Assembly (NCBI RefSeq): GCF_963675165.1
Contig: NC_087390.1
Coordinates: forward strand, 3,977,301 to 4,041,300
Origin: Halichondria panicea
Lineage: Eukaryota > Porifera > Demospongiae > Suberitida > Halichondriidae
DNA: 64,000 nucleotides
Direction: 5' to 3'
Positions 26,045-38,639 of the stretch are shown here, piece after piece. The notes under the pieces were generated by a model. It saw only the letters and a list, made by a program, of their open reading frames with translations, was not told where the DNA came from and ran no database searches. Made by a program: the position numbers and the translations under genes. Numbering within the stretch: the stretch's first letter is position 1; the number at the start of each line of letters is the position of its first letter.

Positions 26045-29000
26045 TACAGTGGCTAGAACGTTGGCTGAATTCCCGCTCCGTGCTCTCAGCGTTCGTTGAA
26101 CGTAAGCACACTATCTGATATTGTGGCGGAGCATGAACAACTAGATCATGGAAGTATGCTCCATATAGTCTGTCTTTAGGCTTTGGTATCAACTCACGAC
26201 AAAGCTCATGGTGTAGCCAGCTTGTGTTATACAGTTGTAGAACTGTCTTAGGTGTTCGTAAAGAGTCTGTTAAGTACAGAATCTGTGATATTTTTACAAT
26301 TGTACAGAGCAGCTGCTTGATTTTTTCCGACACATCAAGAAGTTTCACCAACTTCAAGTAAACTTTGATGAGTGCTACACGCATACGCACTCCACTTGAT
26401 CCGTCTTTCAATGTTGATTGAGTGAGTTGGTAGTATGTGTGGTAGTTCATTTAGAAGGTTTTGCCCATGACCTTTGAGGTCATGGAGAGGCTCACAATCC
26501 AGTACTTCGTATTGTTGTAGGTTCAGCTCTTGTAGTGATTGCTTTGGGTTAAGGACTAGTAAAGATGGTACCCTTTGTGCACCCTTAAGCAAATTTACCA
26601 GTTTAGCTTGCATGCCAGTTTAGCTTGCATGTCTGGTTTTTTCATTGACGTTATGTCTACGTGTCTAGCTTGAAGCTCTTGTTGTAAATCAGCCACTAAC
26701 AATTTGTTCCAGTGGTTTGAGTAGCCCTGCTTGTCCACCAAACTTTCCCTCAAGGATAAGTTTTTGTAGTTGCTCAAGACTTCTTGGAGGGCAGAGTAAA
26801 GCGTAAGACAAGTAAGACAAGTCTTGCATGAGAGTGTCTATGCATCCACACCCCCCACATTTATAGGCCCCACCAACCTGAGTACCACGCTCAAACTGCT
26901 GAGCAGGCTTATCTCCTATAAAGAATCTGATTTTGTCTGTGACTGGGATACCTTTTTCGTCGTAAAGTAGTTCCTTTAAGCATTCAACTCTGTCGGGAAT
27001 TAATGCAAGCTGGTCTGCTAATGAGGAAGTGCTTGGGGCTATCATTGGCTGTTCAATTTCCTCTTGTAGGTTGACAGCAACTCTTTCTCTGTCAGAAAAA
27101 TGGCACTATTATAAATTACTTTAACAGAAATGTATCCCTGTCTCAGGACTGTTGAGTGATCATGCCATAATACTAGGCTGCGTGTTCTTTGTAAGGCAGC
27201 TACCTTTTTCTTTAACTCACACAGAGTGGTGTTGTATGTGAAAAAGGGCAGTGTGCTAGAGTTGTTTCGTCAAGCTGATCAATTTCTCTGTCGGTCGTAT
27301 GTTTTTTGAGCAGTTTCTTTCGAATTTCAAGCAGAGATAGTTTTCTCCCAAATATCTGAACTTGTTCAGTGTGGACATCACCTTCATTTGTAACCACTGT
27401 TTTGTGCGCTGTGTAGGGTATACATGGTTCTCCTAAGGTTTACATACCACAATTTCTTTATCTTGTGTAGCTACCTATAATCTGACGATGGCCTGAAGGC
27501 TTCCGATTACTGTCCTTCGGTACAGTCTCTTGACGAGCCCAAAGCACCAGTCCGGAGAAAATTTGGTGTGTCCAACTACCAGAAATGAGAGAGTGATGTG
27601 AGAGTGGTGGTTGGTCATCGAGCGCCATAGCAGGTACTGAACCATTGTGTTGTTTTTATCGGCATGCAAATACACTGTCTTCTCGCCTGTAAATAGGATA
27701 ATTTATTTTGGTTTGTGTCCCTTTCACATAAAAATTATTGGATAGTGTGTGTTGAATCTCACCTAGGCCATGATGCTCAAAGTAGTAGTGAAGCTGGCTA
27801 ACCACAACGTTTGCCCCCTTGCCACAGTTTCCCGCCTCATCACAGAGGAAATTGACTTGGCGGGGAATTGCCTCACAGCACACCCCAAACACCAAACAAA
27901 GAGCACTTCCGAGGTACTAAAAAGTAAATGGGGCCTGGTTGCAGGGGATTGCTGGGATAGTGTACCTGTGAAACCATAAAAAACAGTCATTTTTAGCAAC
28001 TAGTGATACACACTATACATTATTATGCACGTATTATTATGTTTATGTCTATTATTACAGATCCCTACCTGTTGAGCGTAATCGAAAGAGTAATGACTCT
28101 CGATATCCAAAGAGTTCGGAGGAGTGTTTGAAGACAGCGGCGGTGGGGTGAATTCTCCGTCTTGCTCAAAGTGTGAGCGGATAGTCACTCTGCACTGGTC
28201 GCATACAGTCTTGTAGTATGATCTCTCCTTCTGAACTTTGTCCAGATGCTCCATGTAGGCTGTCAGGTTCTCGGCAAGTGGCGTGTTGACTGCACGAGAG
28301 AGTGCTGTGCTGTTCTGCTGGCAGGTCCAGCACAGATCAGTCATAGGCTTCGTCACAACCAGGTAGGGAAGTAGCTGTCTCCACAGTTTGCAAAATGTAG
28401 CCTCACCGCCTCCATCTGCCCCTTGTACAGTTTCCATACTGACCTCTTTGAGGTGCTTGAGGGTAGCAACCTGATGTCAGTCTTTCGGAACCCAGGGACT
28501 CTACCGGGTAGGACAAGAGCATTCTGGAAAGGTGTTTTGGCACTCGTATGACAAAGTGTTAGCTGCAGTCCATTTTCCTCGTAACTCGCATTGAGAGTAC
28601 TGAGCCGGTATTTCCCTAAATTGTGTCATGCATCAGTTAGTAATGAGTGCGTACAGATTTCTTTATGTGTACTCATGTAAGCGTACCTGTATTATTTTTA
28701 GCGGGAGTACACATTCATACACAAAAATACGCTGTTCGTGTTTGCGTGTGGATTTGGATGTGTACTCGCAGCTAAAAATAAATGCACAATACCTATCAAG
28801 AAATACATACGCAAATACACACAAGTATTTTTAGTGCGTGTGTTATGTATGTGTATTTTAATTTACAGGTACTAAACGTACCTACAAAATGGGTAAATCT
28901 GAAAAACCGAGTACACACGGGTTTCCCCTGGTGGCTGTAGCTGTTCTTCCTCTCTGCCGCTACGTGTCGAGATTCAACCACCACACCATCGCTGAAATTT

Positions 29001-29217
29001 GTCCCAAAAGAGCCATGTCAAGTTCGTCGTGTGAAAGTTCATTGCAGGCCATTCTCATCTTTGTTATGTGAGTAACAGTGAATTGTTTCAAGCAGGGGCT
29101 ACCACGCCAATTTTTGTTTTTACCCGCCCCTTTTCTTGACGAGGGTGTGCTCAATGGGACGAGGGGTGCTGATTCGAAGTCCCACACAAGCGACATGATG
29201 TTGTTTTGGAAACTCAA
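26040..29217 (-). pseudogene. Multi-exon transposon-type gene, uncharacterised family, broken
   Basis: Minus strand. Exon blocks: about 29217-29060 and 28985-28870 (N-terminus), 28620-28069, 27965-27763, 27686-27475, about 27410-27212 and 27090-26040. Landmarks: TKPMTDLCWTCQQNSTA and HYSFDYAQQ (first large exon); FGVCCEAIPRQVNF; FLVVGHTKFSPDWCFGL with RTVIGS; a zinc-like KCGGCGCIDT after RFFIGDKP; YGAYFHDLVVHAPPQ. All match my recollection of abundant uncharacterised predicted proteins in cnidarians and sponges that behave like transposon genes. The acidic or histidine residues could be catalytic (inference). Lesions: frame changes near 28410, 26700 and 26440, and a 17-bp tandem duplication at 26598-26631 whose removal restores QAKLVNLLKGAQRVPS. 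The DD(E) transposase relic follows immediately downstream. Confidence 0.6.
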
Positions 29218-29460
29218 AGACTACGGCACACCTTCACCTTGTCTACAATTTCCATACAATCGTGTGGAGATACGACATTGAAAGAGGACATACAAAGGAC
29301 ATACTCTTCAAGGCAAGTTGCATGTATCATTGAAGTTAAGATGGAGATTGGCACACAGTATGTGGACGAATTGCCTTAGAGGATAACACGTCATGTAGTG
29401 GCTAGCTATAGTTGAAGTGACAATTACAATGTGAGTTAGAGCGATGTGTGTTGAGGGTAT

Positions 29461-29660
29461 CAGAGGCGGATCTAGACATTAGAAAAGGGTGGTTCCTAAA
29501 AAAAGCAATTGGTAAAAGGATAACGAGCCCGAAGGGCGAGTGTTAAGCCGTGCGCAGCGTGAAAAATTGGGACACGCCCACTTCTGGTATAACCTCTGCC
29601 TATTTCCGGTGTCGTTTCCTGTCACCTGAGTGCTAGGCCAAGGAGGCTGTATGGCTGGCA
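29461..29660 (+). repeat. Possible end of a hAT-type element
   Basis: CAGAGGCGGATCTAGAC at 29464 has the form of hAT terminal repeats (CAGNGGCGGATC). The matching opposite end was not found in the window. A short hairpin GTGCTTTACAGCATGA with its complement lies just beyond, near 29689-29731. Confidence 0.35.
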
Positions 29661-30686
29661 AGCAGTTTGTAACACAATATGACGTTGATGTGCTTTACAG
29701 CATGAGCCCTCACGTCATGCTGTAAAGCACGTCACGTAATGTAGGATGTGCAAGGAACCGCGTATGCGCAAAGTGGAAAAGGTATGTGGATGGAAAAGGT
29801 ATGTGGACCTCCTGGACCTCCTTGGGGCACGAGTGTTACTGCAGTTATACATGGTGGCTGGATGTCCCTCTATATCAGAGACTGTTAACTCTCTTTCCTG
29901 ATGTCATGGTGTTGTGAGTGTTGTGAATGATGCAAAAGGTGTAAGCGGCTCAACTTTAAATCATAACCGTTGATGTACAAACAGACAGTGGAAGCCTTAC
30001 TCTCAACTCTTCACAAGTGCAGTGCAGTTCATTTTTCCCCTCAATCATCACAACACTGATGTATATACTAGCATTGGTGAATGTGCTATTTGGCTGGTTA
30101 TTAATCTCAACTTCTAAGAAACCTTTTACAGTAGCTTTCTCAACTGAACAGAGCCTCTAAAATCGGCTCCCTCTCTGACTACTCCCTCTCTGACTACACA
30201 AGACTGTGGTGATCTGAATGATCCACGGAGGAGAACACTATCATGAGGTGGGTATAAATGTGTCATCGACTCGCTATTCTGGCTCTCTGAAGTACCGGCC
30301 ACCTCAATATATACCCGCCATTTGGTTTGGCACGGATTGCTAGCTATAGTTGTTTATACTACCACACTTGCCCTGAAATGCATACCTGCCAGTTCTGGCT
30401 GCCCCTAACTATAGATTATGTGATATATACGGCCGGATGTGACGTTTTGGGTGTACTTTGGCAGTACTTTGGCAGACAAGAGCATTATCTTTGCACCGCA
30501 AAATCATGCAGTCATTAGATTCGAGGTAGGGTCGTTATAGCCGCGGCTATTTTCTGAAATGTGGTTACCTCGCTATTCTTGCCAAGCTCCACTGTCTAAG
30601 TGTGGCTGGATTAACAATGTATGTGTGCAAATTAATAAAGTGTGTTTTCCATTCAGGTTTTTGAGTTGTTTTTGAGTTGATTGAAT
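29660..30686. other. No gene recognised
   Basis: Unannotated AT-rich sequence with a 17-bp tandem duplication at 29774-29807. Confidence 0.4.
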
Positions 30687-31035
30687 CATAGATTGAAGAG
30701 TTAGAGGGATACGGAGTGGTGCACGTGATGATTTTACATTGAATCTGCAGTGGAGCCTCGAAAATTACTCCCTATGAACGAGGCTATTAAGCAGATTTTT
30801 GCCGGGTAACTGTGTTTCCTCGACACGCCTACGCCTAGTCCATGAGCCACGTGTAGTAGTACTTGGACCACACCAGTAAAAAGAGACTTTCCAATTATTT
30901 ATATATCTTCCCAAGGCTGTTTTAGAGCTATTGGAACATGTAACGTGTAAGCGTGCTGGTTATGACTACTACAATAGGTATAGACCTTGAAATATAAGAT
31001 AAGTGAGTTGCACGGACTAAGTACAGTTACTTGTA
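30687..31035 (-). mobile_element. Truncated copy of the 494-bp miniature element
   Basis: Begins CATAGATTGAAGAGTTAGAG and follows the reverse complement of 61756 down to about 61383: GTGCACGTGATGATTTTAC, GAGGCTATTAAGCA, TTGCCGGGTAACTGTG, GCCACGTGTAGTA, TATGACTACTACAATAGG, CAGTTACTTGTA. The far terminus is missing. Confidence 0.75.
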
Positions 31036-31617
31036 GTTTATTTTGCACACCCATCATCCAATGAATGGGCAAAAGAGAACAGCATTTACATATCTGTAGA
31101 GAAATACAATGACAGAAAAAGGCAACCATTTCTCACCTAGCCAAGTTACTCTGTGAAGAGTAACATTCTTCACTATTTACAGTTGATCTCTGACCTCGCA
31201 ATAGTATAATTTACACGCTGAAAGATAGGGCAGTCCAAATTAAAATGACAAGGAATTTTGTTATAATGAGATTCATACACAGCGTCATCGCATTAGAATG
31301 TTTATCACGTGCTAGTGGGGGTGGAGCTTCGGTCACATGACACTGTCACTGAGTTGACTGTAGCTAGTTGATCGAATTTGTTGTAGGGTAGGCCTTAACT
31401 AAGACTAGTAGAGAACTTGTTTCCTGCTGCGCGCAAGACAGAGTGCAGCTAAACAAGAAAGTTAGGAGGAGATCTCATTACACATTTAAATTATTATGAC
31501 AAAACAATATGTGCAATTACTATGTTTAATATTGAATACTTTTCGATGTATGTGACGTGATTCTGGACGTGCCTTAATATGGAGCGCCGAATGGGACATA
31601 ATTCTAAGCATTGCATC

Positions 31618-31712
31618 TTCAAATCGATGTTCCATCATCCATGTGCTTTTTGAATTGATCATCGATCAGGAATGCAAAATTTGAAGCGATCATTGTCATT
31701 GAGCTTGACCTT
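31618..31712 (+). repeat. Dispersed repeat, inverted copy at 37146-37213
   Basis: AAATCGATGTTCCATCATCC, CATGTGCTT, GATCA and ATGCAAAATTTGAA match the reverse complement of 37146-37213. A related GATCAATGGTC motif repeats at 37046-37090. Confidence 0.6.
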
Positions 31713-32119
31713 CCGGTCTTCTAGCAGCAATTGTTGATTCGATTATAGAAGTGACCAACGTGATCTTCAAGCAAAAAAATTGCAAAAACAGACCACGCCC
31801 ATCTAGTGTACATGTACTTTGTACTTACCATCATAATACATCCAAGTTTGTGTACAGCCGTACGTCCATAGATATATAGTACAGCCCTAATACCCTGGAC
31901 CAAAATGGTGAGTGTAGATGTGTATAATTTTTATGTGTGTGTGTAGCCTGGCCTACATCGGGTACTGTAGGATAAAAACTAAATTAAAAGATGAGTGTAT
32001 AATTATGGTATATAGGCAGTGTGTTGTGTATTAAAGTATGTTGTGTATTAAACTGTATCATTGCACATGTGTAAAGATACAGATCTTGTATTGATTGGAT
32101 ATCCCTTGACTTTATAGAA

Positions 32120-33278
32120 ATGATGTCCACTAGCACTGTGGATGTGATCAGAATTTTGAACGAGGCTGAAGATGTCATTGAAGAAATTCGGGTTTGTGTC
32201 CAAAATGACTGTGAGAAAGCGTTGGAAGATGCCGAGACAATGTTAAGAGTGATTGTAAGTCTTGAAGATTTGTTACCTCCCACCTGTTACCTCCCACCTG
32301 TGGTGAGTTACTACTTAGAACTTTGCAAGAAGTAGTTGTTGAGTTAAGGGACCTTGTTGATAATGACATTCGTTCTCATGTCAGGGGAAGGCCCAAGCCC
32401 ATTTTTCGTCAACATCTATTGCAAGAATGCTTGGGGTAAGCACTCGTACAATAAGAAGAAGAGTAGTGCAGTATGGAATGAATGATGAAACTGCTTTTTC
32501 CACTATGTCCGATACTGAACTGGATGCCATTGCCAAAGCATTTCATAGATGATCATCCAAATTCTGGGGAACGAACATTTAGTGGCTATCTACGAAGTAT
32601 TGGCATAAATGCACAACGTGCTAGAGTTCGAGAAAGTATGTCCAGGGTTGAAGTATGTCCAGGGTTGACCCCAGAGGTGTTGCTTCCGACAGGTGCTGCA
32701 AGTATAATGTGTGCATGCCCAATAGCTTGTAGCATATTGATGGTTATCACCGACACCGACTCATCAAATGGCACATAGTTATACATGGGGGTATTGACGG
32801 GTACTCTCGGTTACTTGTATACCTTCGTGCTTCAAGTAACAATCAATCGGACACAGTGCTGGACTGCTTTATGAATGCTGTGCGAGAATATGGTCTACCG
32901 TCTAGAGTACGTAGCGACAAAGGGGGTGAAAATGTCCTGGTTTCTCAATTCATGGTTTCTCATGCTTTATCACCCAAGAAGAGGACCTGGTAGAAGGAGC
33001 TTCATCACAGGCAGGAGCGTGCACAATCAACGGATTGAACGTTTATGGAGAGATCTGTACATGGGATGCTAGAAGAGGATGGCATGTTGGATAGTGACAA
33101 CACTCTGGATTTGTATTCTCTGCACTTCTCTGCACTATGTGTACCTTCCTCGAATTAACCACCATTTGCAGGAATTCCAAATCATCACCGGTTGAGAACT
33201 GAGAGAAATCAAACACCATATCAATTGTGGACTCCATATCAATTGTTAACAGGTGATCCAGCTGCTTTACATGGTTAA

Positions 33279-33314
<36 letters not shown>

Positions 33315-34088
33315 AATATAGTACTGATGTGCTTATTGACTTGTGTTAGGTGAAAAAGTATGTGTGCGCTTTCTTAAGCGCGCTTAAGAATGTGTGCGCT
33401 TAAGAATGTGCATATGAGTACAGTGTATGTATGTAAGTGTATGTATGTAACTATGTGTGTAGAGGTGTAATGCGTATAGGCATAAGGTCATTTGTTATGA
33501 CATCATTATTATTATTTCATTATTATTATTAATAAATAAGAGATGCTGGAGAGAAATCTTGTGATTGATGATACTCGAGTTAACCCAGAGGAGGTCGGAC
33601 ATCACTCAGGGTTCATTAATTATTGCTTACGTTTTTGCTGACTCAGCAGTAGAACACGACTGGATGTGGTTATTATACGCTCATATAGGGGTTAGGTCCA
33701 TATAGGGGTTAGGTCCAGTAACCATCACAGACACCTACTACATCTATGTCCGCAAAAACGGTAAAGCAATTTGGTAATTAATTAAAAGGTCAATAATTAG
33801 TGAAACCTAAGTAATGTCCGACCTCTAAGGCCAGAGGTGGATTGTTTAATCATAAATCTGCTTCCGGAGAAATCTATAATTAATGTTAATGGCATGGCTA
33901 ATCTGCAGGATGCATTTGGAATTGATTGGGATGGTCCTGTGAGTTTGGAAGAGGACAACATAGAGCAAGTTCGTGTACCAGATGGTCTAAGCGAAGGCAG
34001 GAAACAGAGCTGTCCCACCCAGTGTGATGACCTAGGTGTCTCCTTGTATGTTTTGACCAGGACCTTTGTTTATGCATGTCAACAATAA
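32120..34088 (+). pseudogene. Integrase-core (DDE) transposon-type gene, broken
   Basis: First exon from ATG 32120 (acidic N-terminus), then about 32378-32570 with a helix-turn-helix-like segment (LLQECLGVSTRTIRRRVVQY). The integrase-core segment follows (about 32720-33060): [19 protein letters not shown], a [18 protein letters not shown] block with the second conserved Asp, and [14 protein letters not shown] with the Glu. More core-family sequence lies at about 33130-33270 (PRINHHLQEFQ-like, NQTPYQLWT-like, in shifted frames). The terminal exon is 33837-34088 (DAFGIDWDGPVSLEEDN). This is the 'integrase core domain' architecture common as repeated genes in fish and marine invertebrates. Frameshifts near 32530, 32640 and 32970 and several exact short duplications break it, including 17 bp at 32635-32668 and about 14 bp at 32270. 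Confidence 0.7.
33283..33313 (+). repeat. (GT)n microsatellite
   Basis: About fifteen GT units in the intron-like stretch before the terminal exon of the integrase-core relic. Confidence 0.9.
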
Positions 34089-34256
34089 GTTTTTCATTGT
34101 AAATAATTTTCATTGTAAGTCAATGGAACACATGATCATGATTTATGAGAATGAATGACGAATAAATGTACTGATTCGCTAGCAAGGAGCAGGAAAAAAA
34201 ACAAGTGATAAAATAATGATGATAAACATAGTTCATACAGTTCATGTTATAGAGAG

Positions 34257-36670
34257 TTAGCACATTCCAAACCCTCCATGGCATCTTATGCCATAAACCA
34301 TGTTGTTTCGAAATTCGTGTTTGTTGTTATAGAATTTGGTAGGGAGAGTCAATTGGAGAGCACAAGTAGATGCTGTTGGAAACTTCGAGTCGGCATTATT
34401 GAAATGAATAGATATCTTATTATCAAATCCGAGTAGTGGAGGGTACTCACTCCCAGTGAAGAAACCCAGTACCTGACCCAGGCCCACACTATCTTCAACT
34501 CCATCTGCAATAAGTGATACTATAATAATATTAATTCATAATTACACAATGATCTCCTTCACAAGCTGAGAAATGGATGGGCCCTATCAATGACTTCATT
34601 ATGTCTATAGAAATGTATTAGGAAAGTTAAACACGTATGCCCTAACCAACAGAAGTGGTCGCACTCCTGTGACAAATAAACGCTCCATGAGGTTCGGATA
34701 GTTGCACATGGCCTCCCCAAAAGCAAGGATGAGCAAGGATGCTCAGTCCCTCCTTCAGCTGGGGTAGCACAGCTTTCACTCTGCGTGCAAAAGGATATTT
34801 CGAATGAGATTAGCCTTGTCACTTATTCGTATAGATGCAAGTGACCTAGTGTACCCACTGTCAATTATGGTTTCACATCCTGTCTGACAAACGAGACAAA
34901 GAGCAGTATCATCTTCAGCTCCTTCAATACAATAATACATATCATACAGACGGCTAATAAAAAGTTAGGGGGGATGTATGGCCCCTCCTTGAGACCACAC
35001 ATTACATGTTATTATAACCCGAATGTTTCATCTTTTTATTATTGGACACGCCTACCCACGTGGCCAAAGCTAAAGGAGTTATAAAAGATCATTCAAAGAT
35101 AAAAGGTCATAATTAGCAATAATTAGCAGGATTGATAAAATAAAGCATGGATGCTTGCCACAAAACAAAAGTGCATAATTATAGCGGAAGGTACATGTAC
35201 AGTCATGTACAGTACACTTACCAATTGTACTAACGATTTGACCTCCAGTGTGGGGGGAGTCTTCAATACTAATCTCTGCACTCGTGCCACACAGATATTG
35301 AAACACTGGGGGGGCAAGAAATGGAATTCCATTTCCCTCTTGCAGTAATCCCATTGCTACTAAGCGTACAAACTTCTTCTCCTAACATGACCAGAAGGAA
35401 CAAGATGATATAAAAATTGTACCCAGCATACCTGGAGAGCTGTAATGTCATGTCTTGTCTTGGTGTTAACGAACAGTGAGTTCTTCAAGAACAGACCAAA
35501 ACTCAAAACTCCCTTCTTAACCCACCACCATCTTGCCCAGCTTCACCCAGAAAGTCCACCTTGAAAACGGGTGTACGTTAAAGCACGTAACAATTTTTAT
35601 ACAGACACTACACACTCAACATCAAGAGGTAGTTGCCACAATGTGAAACTTACAACAAGTGATTTTGAAATTCTCTTGGGCACTCCAAGGCATCTTGCAA
35701 CACGTTATTCCTTCTCACTGTCAAGATAACCTCTTCATCCTTGATAGACCTACTGAGGTGTAATTAATTCCTCGCTGCTTTCTGGTTTCTGTGGTCTACA
35801 CAGATAGTGACATAAAAAAGACTGCATGCCATCCAATTGCAAAGCTTACACTTGATTGGATATGTTCAGTGCATGCTTCAACATTTCTTTATCAGTCGCC
35901 GTTACATCCTCCAGGTCAGAATTTGAACTTACAGAAATTGGTACAGACATAATTATTCATAAGGGGGAGGGGAGTCCACAAAATCAGTCCACAAAATCAT
36001 TCTCGGAGTCGCTAGAAAAAAGTCCCTTCTCCAAACTGTAAAACAAAACAACAAATAATGCACATCACACTGTACACAAGTGTACCAACCTTGACTTCTT
36101 CCATCTGCATACTCTAACATGCTCACGTAAGTCGGATATATGGATTGAAGCATCACAGTGAATACATTTCTCCTTCAGCTTAGTGAAAAGATTGCGTTGT
36201 TAGCATACAAATCAAGTATTGTGTAACACCTACTTGGCTAGCTTTTTTGGAGGGTTTAACGTCAAGATTCTTCTGAATTGGTCGAATGAACATTGCCGAT
36301 AACACTCTTGAGTAGCTTTGGGGATTGTCCAATTGTGGAAGAAATTACTTCAAGTGATTTGGTGTTAGGCACGCAACGGAGAAGATCATAGCCCCCACAT
36401 CCATCGAGCTTGGGAAACAGAGATGTAAGGGGAGCAATCAAGATTTGGAAGAACTGCCTTCTTCTCACCCAACTAGTAAGTTTCTGTCATACGCGCTACA
36501 CGGTTGGCATTTCTCTCACTGAGACACACTAATTTGACAGACCAACTTTTCCCTTTAATTTAGTTGAAGGTGTCTTGCCCATGAGAAGTACTAGGCTCAT
36601 TGCCACCTCTCCCAAACAGAGCGAATTGCTTCCAAGGCTCGGCTACACGCACCACTTGCATTGGCTTCTG
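34257..36670 (-). pseudogene. G2E3-like HECT E3 ubiquitin ligase gene, broken
   Basis: Minus strand. N-terminal block PWKQFALFGRGG with a TAA in mid-block (about 36560); then APLTSLFPKLDGCGGYDLLR (36462-36270). A CxxC...H...C zinc module follows (CIHCDASIHISDLREHVRVC, about 36170). The HECT N-lobe has TVRRNNVLQDAL (about 35720), VDFLGEAGQDGGGLRREF (about 35550) and LLQEGNGIPFLAPP (about 35320). The HECT C-lobe ends FPTASTCALQLTLPT with the expected catalytic Cys, then NHGGFG-like HGGFGMC and TAA at 34259-34257. The fold transfers ubiquitin via that Cys. Lesions: the N-terminal stop, a frameshift near 36290, a 13-bp duplication at 35973-35998 that creates a stop, a frame change near 34800 and a 10-bp duplication at 34722-34741. 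Deleting either duplication restores its exon frame. Such ligases form large families in corals and sponges. Confidence 0.72.
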
Positions 36671-37145
36671 GTGATGATAGAAGCCATAATATAATTATAT
36701 GTAGATGCGCATGTACACAAGTCTTTAGTTAATTACGTACCTATGTATGTACATAATTATGTATTAATATTTAGCAAAAGAAAATTGCACCAAAGTTAAC
36801 CTGCTGGACGAGGGGCAGGGGCCGGGCCCGGTGGCTGCTCACTTTTATTCTCAATTGAGGTTAAAAGCTCGATAGCCTGCTTGACTTGATCTCTGCCAGC
36901 TAGCTAGCTCTAGGGCTAGGGAACCACGAGGTAGAGAGAACACAGAAGTAGAGAGAACACAGAACACGTGATATTACCACGTGATCAACCTCCCGGTATC
37001 TGTACTTGACTTTCAGCTGTACTTACATGTGTATCAATTTTGCCAGATCAATGGTCACTTCAAACTTTGCATGGCTGACTAAGATCAATGGTCACTTCAA
37101 ACTTGCATGACCAAAATTGCAGAAGTATGATGGAAAATCAAATAA

Positions 37146-37213
37146 AAGATCAATGGTCGTTTCAAATTTTGCATCCCTGATCAAATGAAGCACATGGATG
37201 ATGGAACATCGAT
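37146..37213 (-). repeat. Dispersed repeat, inverted copy of 31618-31712
   Basis: Reverse complement shares CATCATCCATGTGCTTC and ATGCAAAATTTGAAACGA with the copy at 31618. Confidence 0.6.
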
Positions 37214-37299
37214 TTGATACTCCATAAATCCCAAATACTAGCCCACCCACCCCACCTAAACAATAATCAATCTTGACAACTTCGGACCACAAACTGACA

Positions 37300-37620
37300 A
37301 ACATTAGCCCGCCTGCCTAAAGACGAAACATCTTGACAGGTAATTGCCGAAAGACGAAACGTCTTGACAACTTTGGACCAATATGACACACAGCTACACA
37401 CAAACGACGAAACATGGGCCGAAAGACGACCACCTGCCTAAAGACAAAACATATTGACAGGTAATTGCCGAAACATCTTGACAACTTAGGACCATATGAC
37501 ACACAGCTACACTAGCCCCCCTGCCTAAAGACGAAACATCTTGACAGGTAATTGCCGAAAGTCTTGACAACTTAGCTACACACAAACTGACAAACATTAG
37601 CCCCCCTGCCTAAAGACGAA
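37300..37620. repeat. Irregular minisatellite
   Basis: Four to five units containing CCTGCCTAAAGACGAAACAT, CTTGACAGGTAATTGCCGAA and TGACACACAGCTACAC in shuffled order. Open frames across it are repetitive and not gene-like. Confidence 0.8.
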
Positions 37621-38248
37621 AGACATGGTATAGGATACACAAACTTCTCCCTAAACTTTTAATTAACCGGTAATTCGTAATTCTATGAGCCAGAAAGACC
37701 TATACCAGGTATCTAGCTAGCTAGACCATGTACCACGTACAACGATCGAACTACCCTCTAGCTAGCGCGCCTAGATTAATAGTTATACGCATGCACAGAA
37801 TAGAGATTCTGTCAAGGAATTCTTTGTTTTTTCTTGAATTGACCACTGCCTTCTTGTCGTTGAGCTTTTCAATCGTTGAGCTTTTCAATAAATTTATTGA
37901 GCTCTGTATAATGCTCTGTATAATTATAACAAGGATTATGCAGGTCAAAGGCTGTAAATATAGCGCCATTGCTGTCTCACTACCATTGCTGTCTCACTAC
38001 ATTTGATGAGTCTGAGTCAGAGTCGGATTCCTCTGTCATGTACCAATTGAGGATTATTTCATACCTTCATTTTCTCCCTTTAGCAACTTTGCTCGGCTTG
38101 CATATATATACCTGTATAATAACAGTAGGCGGGGACACGGACACCACACCATACCATGGGCACTACTGACTGAATGATGGCCAAAGCCCTACTCACTCAC
38201 AGATAATGTGTATTCACATGGTGCAGCAGCACACAACTACAATGCTGT

Positions 38249-38339
38249 GTCAAGTACTCTTCACTTTCGGCTACTTCGAAGAAAATGTTCGCTGCTGGGT
38301 CAAGTACTCTTCACTTTCGGCTACTTCGAAGAAAATGTT
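38249..38339 (+). repeat. Tandem duplication of a 50-bp unit
   Basis: Two near-perfect copies of GTCAAGTACTCTTCACTTTC plus the following 30 bp, period 50. The longest local tandem duplication seen outside the satellites. Confidence 0.85.
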
Positions 38340-38639
38340 GTTTTCTTTAATCGAAAAATGTCGTTCAGTTCAGTTTCAGACACGACCCAATTCAGAAAAA
38401 TGTCTTAAACGAACATGCTGACTATAAAAGGGCGTGCCCAGGACAGCTCCGACCGGATGCAACGGGAAAATGGGGAAATGAAAAATGGCAAAAGATGAAT
38501 TTGTTTTTATATAAGTCTTTTTAAGTTTTGCCCTTGACAGTATAATGCATTCTTTACACTTCCTTTGATACGCCTTCTTCCTGAGTATAGCATGAGCTCT
38601 CGCACGAGGTAGCTAGGCACGGTTTTAGGTACGGTTTTA

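Noticed and set aside
29464..29480. Complete hAT element starting CAGAGGCGGATCTAG
   Set aside because: No matching opposite terminus or 8-bp duplication was found, so only an isolated end is reported.
37317..37597. Small minus-strand proteins with repeated Phe-Val-Cys segments
   Set aside because: They track the shuffled minisatellite units, not a conserved sequence.
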